Positions 42,100 through 51,707 of a stretch of DNA of 64,000 nt are shown piece by piece. The position numbers were made by a program, and so were the translations under genes. This stretch comes from Clostridia bacterium. GTDB lineage: Bacteria; Bacillota; Clostridia; Oscillospirales; CAG-272. The notes under the pieces are model-generated. The model was not told where the DNA came from. It saw only the letters and a program-made list of their open reading frames with translations, and searched no databases. Numbering within the stretch: position 1 is the stretch's first letter; each line of letters starts with the position of its first letter. The DNA is taken from positions 1 through 64,000 of the forward strand of contig JAFUPC010000095.1 in assembly GCA_017481495.1 (NCBI GenBank), written 5' to 3'.

Positions 42100-42720
42100 T
42101 TATTCGGTGATGACCATCTTTGCAAAATATTCCGGTCTGTGGTAATCCGGCGACGGTGTGCCGACGGGGCTCCACATGACATAATGCTCGATCTCCGTTT
42201 CGTCGCCGCACTTATAGAAGTTGCCGCGGATGGTATAGCCGGGAACGAACTTGTCGGCGGACATTCCGTAGATTTGCGCAAGGTCGTCCTGCGGAATATG
42301 AACGGTGACGCTCCACGCGTTTTCCGTTTTCTCCGCCGTGACGGGGAACGGCTTTTCGATGAGACGGTCGATGGGCGTGCGCTCGTGGCGGTTTGCGCCA
42401 AGGGCGATGAGGGAGGCACCGAGGGAGTTCATCTCAATGTTGATGTACTTGTCGGAATCCTCATCCCACTGCGCGAACATTTCCAGACACGAGTCCTTGT
42501 AGACGTCGGAGAAGAATCCGGTGTGGACAGCCTTGGGATTCGCTTCCTCACACGTCAGACGGGCATAAAAGCCGTCGCCCTTGACATAGACGACCTGCGC
42601 GTAGCAGACGGGCTTGTAATCGTCGCCCCAGACGCATTCGTCGATCGCGGCTTTTTCGATTTTCGACCAGCATTTCTCGCACGGAACATGGTCAAGCGTT
42701 TTGATGTTGTAGGTTTTCAT
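42100..42720 (-). CDS. CBM9-like (carbohydrate-binding family 9-like) protein
   Basis: 206 residues, all-beta. FYARLTCEEANPKAVHTG and CLEMFAQWDEDSDKYINIEM match the strand pattern of CBM9-like domains that normally occur at the end of secreted hydrolases; TRGNFYKCGDETEIEHYVMW and SPDYHRPEYF are typical closing motifs. Here the domain is stand-alone and lacks a signal peptide. It is the last gene of the operon starting at 47439 and lies 41 nt after the GH106-like enzyme, so it may help that enzyme bind sugar. Confidence 0.78.
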   Translation of the reverse strand: MKTYNIKTLDHVPCEKCWSKIEKAAIDECVWGDDYKPVCYAQVVYVKGDGFYARLTCEEANPKAVHTGFFSDVYKDSCLEMFAQWDEDSDKYINIEMNSLGASLIALGANRHERTPIDRLIEKPFPVTAEKTENAWSVTVHIPQDDLAQIYGMSADKFVPGYTIRGNFYKCGDETEIEHYVMWSPVGTPSPDYHRPEYFAKMVITE

Positions 42721-42761
42721 GACAGGATATTTCCTTTCTGTGATGGTATTTCGGATAAAAT

Positions 42762-44867
42762 TCAGGCGAGCAGGAAGAACCGTCCCTCACCGGGGCGGAT
42801 GGTGACGGGAATGTCCGCGTAAGCACCACTCTGCGTGAATGCCGCATCCCGTATTTCCCCCGTGAACGCATCGGCTTCTGCCGCTTCACGGTAGGTGCCA
42901 TATACGGACAGCGTGCCTGTATACGGTTCTATGTCCATGTTGGCGATGTAGACAATGCGCACGCCGTCCTCCGTCACGCGGCAGTGGGAGAGGAGCATCG
43001 GCGCATAAGTTCCGCCCACCGACGACACACGTGTGGTGCGAATGCTGTCGTCCAGTACCGTGTCATACAGCGCACCGATGCCGTCAATTGGGCAGATGTG
43101 CATCTTCCCTGCCGCGATGCGGTCGGCAATGGCGGCACTTTCCGCCGTCGCTTCCCCGCTCTCACGGCAGACCGCGGGCGCATCTCCGCAGAAGATGACG
43201 GTGACACCGGCGTTTTCGAGTGCAATCAGCCGCGCCATCGCATCCGTTTCCAGCACTCTGGCACACGGCAGGATGACGGCGGAATACGCGCGGTCGCCAA
43301 AGCAGAGCATTCCGTCCCGGATCTCGCCGCGCACAAGCAGGTCGCGGTCGATGTAGTCAAAATCGACCTGTCGGTGCAGAAGCTCCCAGGCGCATTTCGC
43401 AAAGGCACGATCCAGGGCGCGGGTCGGCTCGGAATGGTCGATGGCGCGCTGTGCAACGGACGGCGTATAGCTTGCCCACATCGCGGCTTCCGGATAGAAG
43501 ACCGCTGCACGGCTGTCGCGTTTGCCCTGTCGGAGCAGATAACCGGAACGCGCGGTGTAGCGGTTGAAGTCATACTGCTCTTCTTTTGTCAGTCCGTTCC
43601 ACGAATAATAGCTTGTGAAGTTGTTGACCCCCATCGCCAGATGCCAGTTGACAGAACCGTAATAGCAGTGCAGTCCCGCCACCTCGCCGCGTTCCCGCAC
43701 GCTGTGGTCGGAAAACTCGGTGAAGACCTCATGCTCGCCGTTGATGTCGGCAAAGGAGGCAATGAACCGCGCGATCGGGATTGCACCGTCGTTCATGAGC
43801 GGGCCGGTTTCGGTCGCCAGCTGGTCGATGCCCGGCCAGTCAAAGCGCTTCATCGAACGGTAGAACGAGCCGTAATTGATGATATGCGCCTGAAGCCGTT
43901 CCTCTTCGAGCATATGACCGGAGGATTTCAGGTTGTTTTCGTGACACCAGTTCTGAATGGTGCCGAAATAGTTCTCCGCAACGGTGTCGGCGATAAATTC
44001 CCAGAAGTCACAGCGGCGCTTTGTGACCTCGTTTCCGCGCCCGAGCACGACCGCGACACACGCATTGACGAACGGGTAGCCGTATTTCGCTTCAAAATCC
44101 GCGGGATAGGAGTCCAGCCACGGCAGAATCGGAAAGACCGCCTGCCGGATATTCCACGAAATGAGCGACGGCTCATCGGTGAACATGGCGAGCACACCGC
44201 GCCCGAACTCGTCACCGAGCAGTTCCTTATATTTTTCATGCGTGCAGGCAAGAAACGCCTCGGTCGCTTTTTTGTCGGACAGGCTGATATAATTGCGCGG
44301 TTCGGAATAGCTTTCCGTTGCGTGCGTGCCGTCAAACAGGCGGCGGATGCTCATCATGAACAGGTAATACTGTCCGGCGGGGACGTTGATGTACAGAACG
44401 CCGCGTTCGTTCAGCGCATCTGTGACATCAATGGGGTCACCGCCCTCCACGGGCAGGAGAACCGCTTTCCAAAGCTTGTCGCCCGGCACATCGGCGCGGT
44501 AGACGGACGGGCCGGAAATCTTGCGCCAGTAATCGTAGCAGTAAAGCCCCCGTGCGATGTATTCGGGGTGAAATTCGGTGACGTAGCCGCCGGCGGTTCC
44601 GGACGGGTATCCGTCCTCGTCGTAGATCCAGGTGTGCATTCCGCGGCGGATGTATTCACGCATTCCGGCTTCCGTGTTTTTCCACGCGGCTTCGTCATCA
44701 GGAAACTGCATCGTATACGGAATGTTGCCGACGATGCCGCCGAACCACCGCTCGTCGTAATACGCCGCACGGGAAGCATCCGCCGCACCGCCGTGGATGA
44801 TCTGGTACACGGCATATCTGCGGTCGGGCTCGGTAAAGCCGGGGATGTAGGGGGTGAATTTGGACAT
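42762..44867 (-). CDS. GH106-like glycoside hydrolase (putative alpha-L-rhamnosidase family)
   Basis: 701 residues. WIYDEDGYPSGTAGG near residue 90 is the hallmark of GH106-like proteins, followed by a TIM barrel with VLAMFTDEPSLISW (candidate catalytic Glu) and EVFTEFSDHS, then an amidotransferase-like domain (AVILPCARVLETDAMARLIA) and a C-terminal beta domain (VRIVYIANMDIEPYTG). No signal peptide. Start taken as ATG 44867 by analogy with ispA; ATG 44879 in the same frame is possible. It lies behind structured element copy B, which supplies the ribosome binding site. A related enzyme is at 58768-61218. Confidence 0.75.
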   Translation of the reverse strand: MSKFTPYIPGFTEPDRRYAVYQIIHGGAADASRAAYYDERWFGGIVGNIPYTMQFPDDEAAWKNTEAGMREYIRRGMHTWIYDEDGYPSGTAGGYVTEFHPEYIARGLYCYDYWRKISGPSVYRADVPGDKLWKAVLLPVEGGDPIDVTDALNERGVLYINVPAGQYYLFMMSIRRLFDGTHATESYSEPRNYISLSDKKATEAFLACTHEKYKELLGDEFGRGVLAMFTDEPSLISWNIRQAVFPILPWLDSYPADFEAKYGYPFVNACVAVVLGRGNEVTKRRCDFWEFIADTVAENYFGTIQNWCHENNLKSSGHMLEEERLQAHIINYGSFYRSMKRFDWPGIDQLATETGPLMNDGAIPIARFIASFADINGEHEVFTEFSDHSVRERGEVAGLHCYYGSVNWHLAMGVNNFTSYYSWNGLTKEEQYDFNRYTARSGYLLRQGKRDSRAAVFYPEAAMWASYTPSVAQRAIDHSEPTRALDRAFAKCAWELLHRQVDFDYIDRDLLVRGEIRDGMLCFGDRAYSAVILPCARVLETDAMARLIALENAGVTVIFCGDAPAVCRESGEATAESAAIADRIAAGKMHICPIDGIGALYDTVLDDSIRTTRVSSVGGTYAPMLLSHCRVTEDGVRIVYIANMDIEPYTGTLSVYGTYREAAEADAFTGEIRDAAFTQSGAYADIPVTIRPGEGRFFLLA

Positions 44868-44998
44868 AATTATGACCATAACTTTCGCTGTGCGAAAGTT
44901 TCCTTTCTTGGGGAATTGTGGGTGGTTTTGCGCAGCAAAATCTTTGCACGAAGTGCAAAGAAAGCCACAAAACCCGTCTGAAAATTTATTTTCAGACT
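44868..44998 (-). repeat. Structured leader element, copy B (upstream of the GH106-like gene)
   Basis: Plus-strand coordinates, read on the minus strand: H0 44976-44985 with 44988-44997 (GTCTGAAAAT / ATTTTCAGAC), GTTTTGTGGCTTT, H1 44953-44960 with 44942-44949 (CTTTGCAC / GTGCAAAG), H2 44935-44940 with 44926-44931 (TTTTGC / GCAAAA), ribosome binding site AAAGGAA (44900-44906), H3 44892-44898 with 44882-44888 (CTTTCGC / GCGAAAG), then TTATGGTCATAATT and the start. It follows the layout of copy A at 31566-31711. Confidence 0.75.
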
Positions 44999-45777
44999 GG
45001 CTCCTTTCGCGGTAATTTTTGCTGTTTCATCCATATTTTCATGATCAACCGGGTCGGCAGAAGCTTCACGCCAAGCACCTGTGCCTTGACCGGAAATCCG
45101 TGGATGGACAGGTCTTTTTTCGTTTTGTAAAGATGTTTCAGCGCGGTTTTCACAACGTCCGCCGGCTCATAAAGAATGTTCATATAGGTCACAACCGGGT
45201 CGTCCTTTTTCTCCGCGCGGTCAAAGAAATCGGTTTTCACCCAGCCGGGCGAGACCGCCATAACGCGGATGTTCCGGGGTTCCAGCTCCACATTGAGCGC
45301 ACGGCTGTAAGACAGCACGAACGCCTTCGTCGCACCGTAGACATTTAAGTACGGCACCGGCTGAAACGCGGAGAGGGAGTCCACCTGCACGATGCGCGCG
45401 CCCGCGTTCATGTACGGCAGGGACAGCGTTGTCATCGAGACCATCGCTTTGCAGTTTAAGTCGATCATGCCGAGTGCTTCGTCAAGCGGGATTTCATCGT
45501 ACCGACCGAATTTTCCGTAGCCTGCGCAGTTGACAAGGGTATGGATGTCGGGGTTCTGTTCTTTGAGCAGAGCGCGGTACGTCTCAAAGCTTTCCGGCTG
45601 TGTCAGGTCAAGCGGGATGACACGCACGGAGATGTTCACTTCCCCGGCAAGCGATTGCAGTTTTTTCTCCGAGCGGGCAATGACCCAGATCTCGTCATAG
45701 GATTCCGCTTTTGATAATTGCAGGACAAACTCGCGGCCCATGCCGGAGCTTGCTCCCGTGATAACGGCGATTTTCAT
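44992..45777 (-). CDS. Short-chain dehydrogenase/reductase (SDR)
   Basis: 261 residues. Cofactor motif VITGASSGMGREFVLQLS, NCAGYGKFG, and the catalytic triad in VDSLSAFQPVPYLNVYGATK (Ser, Tyr, Lys). Substrate unknown. C terminus has a basic extension (MKIWMKQQKLPRKEPV) that could contact membranes. AAGGAGCG precedes ATG 45777; the gene begins 12 nt after the gene at 45790. Hairpin H0 of element copy B overlaps its last codons and stop. Confidence 0.9.
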   Translation of the reverse strand: MKIAVITGASSGMGREFVLQLSKAESYDEIWVIARSEKKLQSLAGEVNISVRVIPLDLTQPESFETYRALLKEQNPDIHTLVNCAGYGKFGRYDEIPLDEALGMIDLNCKAMVSMTTLSLPYMNAGARIVQVDSLSAFQPVPYLNVYGATKAFVLSYSRALNVELEPRNIRVMAVSPGWVKTDFFDRAEKKDDPVVTYMNILYEPADVVKTALKHLYKTKKDLSIHGFPVKAQVLGVKLLPTRLIMKIWMKQQKLPRKEPV

Positions 45778-45789
45778 AAAATACGCTCC

Positions 45790-47439
45790 TTACAATGTCA
45801 GTGTGTATCCGAATTTCCGACCGAAGCCGTGTGCGGTTTTACAGAATGTCTCCGCGCCGTGCGGGGTGTGGAACGTTTCATCGTCGGAAATGTCTGAAAC
45901 CGTTTCCTCCGAAAACCCGTAAAACGTCACGCAGTCGCGGATGCCTGCATAAAGGATCTCCGCGTCGTATTCTTTTTCAAACGTAAAGCAGACATTGACG
46001 GTGTTGTCCCGGAACACATAACGGGTCACAAAACGGATATCCGTTTCCCCACGCATTTTTTCAAGATTGTAAACGCGGTCGGTCTCACAGCAGTTTCCGG
46101 TCGCCGTGATGCTGACGGTGTCGCCGGTCTGTTCCATTTTCACATCGTCAAAATACCAGATAGGCATGACCTCCCGGCCGTCCTCCGTCGTCAGCACGGG
46201 AACGAGGAACGGGTGATACTGCTCCACCGGTGCTTCCGCCGTGTACGCTTCCGAGGGGAACGGAAAATAGGACGTTCCCGCCGCTCCGACAAACGGGAAC
46301 ATAAAGCTGTGTTCCCCGTGCCGCAGAACGTAGAGCGCGCGCATTTTGCCCGGTTCCTTTTGGAATACGGTCTCCCGGCATTCCCAACCTGCGACGGGCG
46401 CGATGTCGTTTTCCGGTATCGTATCGGCAAAGCCGAGTGCCACCGCATCGTGCAGAAGCGACACCAACCGTGTCGTGATTTCCAGATTGACCTCAAGCAC
46501 GCGGTGCGGGCCGCGGTAGCTCTCCGTCGCACGGCCGCCGGTCCAAATGTCAAACCACTTTCCGTCCGGTCGGTACCAGAACCGGATCAGCTTTTCTGCG
46601 ATGTGGATGAGATAAGCGACGGCTTCCGGGATGTCGGCTTTGTCCAGCAGACCGTTCCGCATAGCAAACAGAATCTCCGTCATGGACTCCGTGTCGCCGT
46701 AGACGGACAGGCTTCTGCCGTAGGAGATACCCGTTCCGCAGCGGTTTCGGTTCGCAAAATGGATATACGCAGATTCCCGACAGCGCGCCCAAAGCTCCGG
46801 AGGGACTTCCATGCCAAGGGAGCGGTACATCCCAACCATCGAGCGGTTCATGCCGATGCTGTAGCTGTCGAATCTGCCGCGCGGCGGGCGTTCGTCCATC
46901 CAGCCGCCGGAATCGGTTCCGCAGATGACCTCCAATAGTTTTTCCGCGATTTTTCCGGAATAAAGCGCAGTATCGAATCCAAGCTCCTCCCGCAAACAAG
47001 CACAGGAGTGGGCGACGTGATAATAGTTGGTTGGCAGACCGTTTTTCAAGGATAGTGTTTCGCGGTCGAAAAAGTCGTCATAATCGGTTCGGCGACAAAG
47101 CAATTCCATTGTTTTCGGGGAAAGGATGTCCGATTCTCCTGCGTTTTGGAGCATCCGCAGGGTTGTCAGCACGGACAGCTTGCCCCAGGTATGAAGCGGA
47201 CTGTCCTCTGTGATGCGGGAAAAGAAACGGCACAGCCGTGCGCGGGTCTCCTCACCGGGAGCGCGTAAATACGCATCGGCGGCCGCGCGGATGAGCATTC
47301 CGATCACCGTGCCGCCGTTGTCCGCCATGCACGGAAAACCGCCGAGCGCGGCAGCATCCCCGTCACGGTCAACGAGCGATAAAAGATAGTCAAGATGCGG
47401 ATATGCAAATTCTGTGATAAGGGTCCGGATACTTTGCAT
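45790..47439 (-). CDS. Alpha/alpha-toroid-like protein, possible polysaccharide-active enzyme
   Basis: 549 residues. The first about 340 residues are mainly helices with periodic Trp, Tyr and Gly residues (GGTVIGMLIRAAADAYL, NGLPTNYYHVAHSCACLREE, GGWMDERPPRGRFDSYSIGM), suggesting an (alpha/alpha)6 toroid as in heparinase- or alginate-lyase-like proteins; the rest is beta-rich. Candidate active residues are in DSYSIGMNR. No signal peptide. AGGAG lies 8 nt before ATG 47439. First gene of the operon with SDR, GH106-like and CBM9-like genes. The family is not recognised with confidence. Confidence 0.55.
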   Translation of the reverse strand: MQSIRTLITEFAYPHLDYLLSLVDRDGDAAALGGFPCMADNGGTVIGMLIRAAADAYLRAPGEETRARLCRFFSRITEDSPLHTWGKLSVLTTLRMLQNAGESDILSPKTMELLCRRTDYDDFFDRETLSLKNGLPTNYYHVAHSCACLREELGFDTALYSGKIAEKLLEVICGTDSGGWMDERPPRGRFDSYSIGMNRSMVGMYRSLGMEVPPELWARCRESAYIHFANRNRCGTGISYGRSLSVYGDTESMTEILFAMRNGLLDKADIPEAVAYLIHIAEKLIRFWYRPDGKWFDIWTGGRATESYRGPHRVLEVNLEITTRLVSLLHDAVALGFADTIPENDIAPVAGWECRETVFQKEPGKMRALYVLRHGEHSFMFPFVGAAGTSYFPFPSEAYTAEAPVEQYHPFLVPVLTTEDGREVMPIWYFDDVKMEQTGDTVSITATGNCCETDRVYNLEKMRGETDIRFVTRYVFRDNTVNVCFTFEKEYDAEILYAGIRDCVTFYGFSEETVSDISDDETFHTPHGAETFCKTAHGFGRKFGYTLTL

Positions 47440-47509
47440 GATGATCACTCCTGTGAAAGGTTTTTTGGTTTACAATACAGATCACGCGGCGGCGTTGGCA
47501 TTGATTGCG

Positions 47510-50500
47510 TCAATGACTGGATTTGATTCCGAACCATACTGACAGATCTGTAAAAACCTCCACAATACTGCCCTGATCGGTAAACGGCGATTCCTGAAGC
47601 ACAGACAGATCTTTCATCATACCGTTTTGAACGATATATTCTACAATCTGATTCACAAAATAAATTTGTTTGGAATCGAGATTGACGTCGCTCAGATATG
47701 CCGAAAACGCTTCCTTGGCGGCTCTCATGTCAAGCCCGACGATCCCGCGCACAAATTCGCCCAGCGGTTTCTCTCCGTACTCCGCTTCGTAATCGTTCCG
47801 GCTGCCGAGATCGTTCCACAGCACCTTTTCAAGTGCCTGAATATCGTCCTGCATCAGCGGAACATTGTCGTGCAGCTTTGCAATGACATCCTCATTCTGA
47901 TGCTGTCGGATATAATACTCAACCTTTGCCCGATAGTTTTTCAGATCGTCGTTTTCCAGCTCCGATTTGTGCCATTCCACGGAGAGAATGTCATCGGTAA
48001 AATTCGTCTGATAGGAATTGCGCTTCTCTTGGGGCAGATATTTCATCAGATCACGCAGACATTCGCGGATGTATTCAAAGTCACCGACACCCGCGTGTTC
48101 CAGATAACCGGTATGTAAAATCTGATCGAACAGCCCGTTTTGCGCTTTGATCGCAGGGATGTTATCGGCAATCGCCGCAAGCCCCCGCACCCGATTCACA
48201 AGATCGGTTTTCGCACGGGAATAGCTCTTCCCTGCCAGATACGCAAGCTCCATGCCGTATATCAGCGCATCAAACCGGACGGCATTCATGTCGTCCACAT
48301 CGGGTGTCAGAAGCGGCGCCAGTTCCTCCGCCATCTGAAGCGTATTTTCATAAGTCAGGACGGCATAGTTTGCGGGATCGGAATACCGCTCGACGTTGCG
48401 CAGATGCTGATGTACCGCGAAATTGTCGCGGTTGAGCTCGCGCACTTTGTGAACCATATCGTCCACCAGTGTCTGACGGAAGGTCATTAGCTCCGGGGTC
48501 TGATAAGCGGTGTCCTGCAAGGTAAACGCGATCTGCGCTTTCAGGCGGAAAAGCGCACCCTGCAATGCGATCTGATTGGCACTTGCATTCCCCGCCGACA
48601 CGCGGAAAAATTCAAAATTACCGCAGAAATCGAAGATGTAGAACTTGTCCTTGTCCCCGCCGTCCATCAGACCGTCACAGCGCCGCGTTCCGCGTCCGAT
48701 CATCTGCCAGAATTTCGCTTTGCTCATGACCTTTTTGAAGAAGACCAGATTCAATACTTCCGGTACATCCACACCTGTGTCCAGCATATCGACGGAAATG
48801 GCGATCTGCGGAAGTTTCTGCGGGTCGGAAAAATCGGCAATCGCACTCTGCGCATACGTCATATAGTTGTCAATGACCTTGGTGTAACCCGGCAGATGCG
48901 GATATTCCTTTCCGAAAATTTCGTGAATCTTCTCGGCGTGCGCGTGATTCTTAGCAAAAATGATGGTCTTGCCGAGCCGCTCACCGTAATCAATGCGCAG
49001 ACCGTCCCGCATCAGAATGTGAAGAACCTGCCTGATCGTATCCTCGTTGAATACCCACTCATTGAGCGCAGAAGATGCAATGCTGTCGGGAAGATCGCCG
49101 TTTTCGTCAAGAAACTTCTTTTCGTATTCTTCCTTTTCTTCATCGGACAGCTCATCGTACACAATGCCGTTTTCGATGAACTTCAGTTTGGTTTCCACGG
49201 ACATAAAGTCCACTAAAAATCCGTCATGAACCGCCTGCGCCAGCTCATAGCCGTAGGTCGGCACGCCGTTTTCCAGATCAAAGATCTCGTAGGTATTCTT
49301 GTCGATCTCGTCCTTGGGCGTGGCGGTAAGACCCACCAGCGGTGCATCAAAATAGGTGAAAATATCCTTGTATTTGTTGTAGATGGAGCGGTGCGCTTCG
49401 TCAACGATGACAAGATCGAAATGTCCCACCGTGTACAGACGGCGGTTGTCCTCATCCCGGACGGCATCGATGCAGTTCATCATTGTCTGATAGGTGGAGA
49501 ACACACACCGTGCATCGTAGTTTTCTTTGTCTTCGCAGAGATTCGTCACCGACAGATCGGGGAGCATTTTGACAAATTCTTTCTTTGCCTGCCTGACAAG
49601 CACCGTGCGGTCGGCAAGGAACAGAATGTTCTTCACCCAGCCGTGCCGCAGAAGCACGTCGCACAGCGCGATGACCGTTCGCGTTTTACCGGAACCCGTC
49701 GCCATGACGAGCAGTGCTTTCCGGCGGTTCTTGGTATCAAGACATTCACAGACCGCCTTGATCGCGCCCTCCTGGTAATAGCGTCCCGCAATTTCGGCGT
49801 TGACCGTGACGTCTTTCAGACTGGTCCGCATCGAGAGCAGATTGAAGAGCTTTTCGAGATCGCGCTTGGAGTAGACCGAAGCCACGCGGCGTTCGGGGTA
49901 GTATCTGTCGTTGAAAATGCGGGTGTCAAAGCCGTTGGAGAGGAAGATGATCGGACGGCGCCCGTACTGCCGCTCCAGCGCATCGGCGTACAGCTTCGCC
50001 TGATGTCTGCCTTGGCCGACATCCGTACAGGTGCTTTTTGCTTCGAGAACCGCAAGCGGTCTGCCGTCGTCGCCGTAGAGGACGTAATCGGCGTAACCGA
50101 TGCCGCTCGGGCTCGGCATTCCGCGCACTTCGACTTCGTTCAGCCAGTCACGACCCTCTACCCAGCCGGCATCCGTGAGCATGACATCAATATACAGTCT
50201 GCGCGTTTCGTATTCAGACAGGTCAAGCGGCTTTGGAGTATAGGTCTGCTGCTGTTCGGCGCGGCGCGCGGTCAGCTCCTCGCGCAGGGCTTTGTTTTCT
50301 TCCATCAGTGCCGCAACATCGACGTCGGGGAACGCGCGCGGAACCGATTCTGTCGGCGGTACGAGCAAGGAACGGTCATATGCCCGCACGGTGTTGTCCG
50401 GCGCATAGTGGTGTGCCACAAAGTCAAAGAAGACGAACAGATTTTCCAGACACAGCACCGTCTGCTCCTCGGAAATCGGTTTTCCGCCGTGCGCGGCGGT

Positions 50501-50782
50501 GTTGCCGAGATTGCGCACATAGTCCATGCGGAGAGAAACGTCTTTCCCGACGAGGACGAGGAACGCGCTGTCTTTCATGAGACTGTCCAGGTTCGTCTGA
50601 TACGGCAGCTCCAGAGCGCGGTCAACGGAATACATCCACTTAACCGCGAACTCCATCGCGCGGCGGCAGTTGAGCACACACGCATCGCGGTCGATGTACA
50701 ACAGCTTTTCGGCGGAGACGGCGACGGGGGCGAAGGTGGAGAAGGAGGGGGTGGAGGTTAGGAAATCGAAGTTGGTTGGCAT
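47510..50782 (-). CDS. hsdR: Type I restriction enzyme, R (translocase/nuclease) subunit
   Basis: 1090 residues, full length. Order: DUF4145-like N terminus (residues 1-130), HSDR_N nuclease domain with PD-(D/E)xK residues in GYADYVLYGDDG and LAVLEAKST, then superfamily 2 helicase: LVMATGSGKTRTVI (Walker A), LVIVDEAHRSIYNK (DEAH), VGLTATPKDE and IGRGTRRCDG (motif VI), and an EcoEI-type C-terminal region. It translocates and cuts unmethylated DNA only in complex with HsdM and HsdS. All motifs look intact, yet no hsdM is present and hsdS is damaged. AAAGGAG precedes ATG 50782. Confidence 0.95.
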   Translation of the reverse strand: MPTNFDFLTSTPSFSTFAPVAVSAEKLLYIDRDACVLNCRRAMEFAVKWMYSVDRALELPYQTNLDSLMKDSAFLVLVGKDVSLRMDYVRNLGNTAAHGGKPISEEQTVLCLENLFVFFDFVAHHYAPDNTVRAYDRSLLVPPTESVPRAFPDVDVAALMEENKALREELTARRAEQQQTYTPKPLDLSEYETRRLYIDVMLTDAGWVEGRDWLNEVEVRGMPSPSGIGYADYVLYGDDGRPLAVLEAKSTCTDVGQGRHQAKLYADALERQYGRRPIIFLSNGFDTRIFNDRYYPERRVASVYSKRDLEKLFNLLSMRTSLKDVTVNAEIAGRYYQEGAIKAVCECLDTKNRRKALLVMATGSGKTRTVIALCDVLLRHGWVKNILFLADRTVLVRQAKKEFVKMLPDLSVTNLCEDKENYDARCVFSTYQTMMNCIDAVRDEDNRRLYTVGHFDLVIVDEAHRSIYNKYKDIFTYFDAPLVGLTATPKDEIDKNTYEIFDLENGVPTYGYELAQAVHDGFLVDFMSVETKLKFIENGIVYDELSDEEKEEYEKKFLDENGDLPDSIASSALNEWVFNEDTIRQVLHILMRDGLRIDYGERLGKTIIFAKNHAHAEKIHEIFGKEYPHLPGYTKVIDNYMTYAQSAIADFSDPQKLPQIAISVDMLDTGVDVPEVLNLVFFKKVMSKAKFWQMIGRGTRRCDGLMDGGDKDKFYIFDFCGNFEFFRVSAGNASANQIALQGALFRLKAQIAFTLQDTAYQTPELMTFRQTLVDDMVHKVRELNRDNFAVHQHLRNVERYSDPANYAVLTYENTLQMAEELAPLLTPDVDDMNAVRFDALIYGMELAYLAGKSYSRAKTDLVNRVRGLAAIADNIPAIKAQNGLFDQILHTGYLEHAGVGDFEYIRECLRDLMKYLPQEKRNSYQTNFTDDILSVEWHKSELENDDLKNYRAKVEYYIRQHQNEDVIAKLHDNVPLMQDDIQALEKVLWNDLGSRNDYEAEYGEKPLGEFVRGIVGLDMRAAKEAFSAYLSDVNLDSKQIYFVNQIVEYIVQNGMMKDLSVLQESPFTDQGSIVEVFTDLSVWFGIKSSH

Positions 50783-50813
50783 TGAAAATCTCCTTTATCG
50801 GGAGTATTATTTT

Positions 50814-51704
50814 TCATGTTATTTTTAACTCTTCTCTTGATATAATAATTGAGCTTAAATATCGTATAGCACGATTTAATTCTGAAAATATATTTTGGGT
50901 ATTTAGTTTTTCAGACCCTATAACTGTATCAATATTCATATCAACATCTTGCATATCAAGAATATGGAAGAACATATACGACATATTGATCGATATCGAA
51001 AAACAATTCATGAGAATCTCATGTAATCGAGTTTGATACTGACCACAAATATTTGGTCGATTGTCTGTATCATTAATATGAGCCATTGAATAACATAGAA
51101 CAAATAAATAATCATTATGGATAAATGATGAATATTCACCATAATAACCATTTACTACTTCTGTCAGAGCCTTTCTAATCTCTACTTCTTCCGGTAAAAA
51201 AGCATTTATCATTGCGATGAATTTATCTTTTTTAAAATTTTTATACCATGATGTTGCAGCTTCCTTACCTTCATAATTTTTAATATAAGAGTTTCGTTTT
51301 TCTTTATCACAAGTAACTGATATTAAAATAAAAAATTGTTCAAGCAAAATCCTTAATTGTGTTTTTGCTGCATAATCAAGACCATTTTCAGCCAATAACA
51401 ATATCGAATAAATTGAATTACATATGGTTCTAAACAGTGCGGAAAACATAATATTTTCAGGATTATTGTCTGGGATTGTTATAGAAAAAAATCCATACAT
51501 TGTAATCACAAGAATCATGCATAAAAGTAAATCATTAGTGGCAATATCGTCTACTGGTTCTATTTCAATAGAATCCGGAGACGATGCTTCTATTAATCGA
51601 ATGATGTCTTGATGAATTTCTCTCTTTCGTTTTGGACTATCTTGTTCAAAACAAATATTTATTAATGCTTTTAACTGAATTTCGTGTGGTTTTGATAATT
51701 TCAT
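50814..51704 (-). CDS. DUF5677-like protein inside the restriction locus
   Basis: 296 residues, strongly AT-rich and with AT-ending codons compared with hsdR. Helical throughout: AAKTQLRILLEQFFILIS, YIKNYEGKEAATSWYKNF, and YGEYSSFIHNDYLFVLCYS, in which the central Arg/Glu and the SxxIHND pattern resemble DUF5677 or related HEPN-like proteins. No clear RX4-6H motif of HEPN RNases is seen. It lies 3 nt from hsdS and 31 nt from hsdR on the same strand. Genes carried inside type I operons often have anti-phage or control roles; function here is unknown. Confidence 0.6.
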   Translation of the reverse strand: MKLSKPHEIQLKALINICFEQDSPKRKREIHQDIIRLIEASSPDSIEIEPVDDIATNDLLLCMILVITMYGFFSITIPDNNPENIMFSALFRTICNSIYSILLLAENGLDYAAKTQLRILLEQFFILISVTCDKEKRNSYIKNYEGKEAATSWYKNFKKDKFIAMINAFLPEEVEIRKALTEVVNGYYGEYSSFIHNDYLFVLCYSMAHINDTDNRPNICGQYQTRLHEILMNCFSISINMSYMFFHILDMQDVDMNIDTVIGSEKLNTQNIFSELNRAIRYLSSIIISREELKIT

Positions 51705-51707
51705 GTA

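Noticed and set aside
42984..44981. Long plus-strand ORF of 665 codons
   Set aside because: Antisense shadow of the GH106-like gene; low-complexity Arg/Val/Gly composition.
49226..50761. Plus-strand ORF of 511 codons
   Set aside because: Antisense shadow of hsdR.
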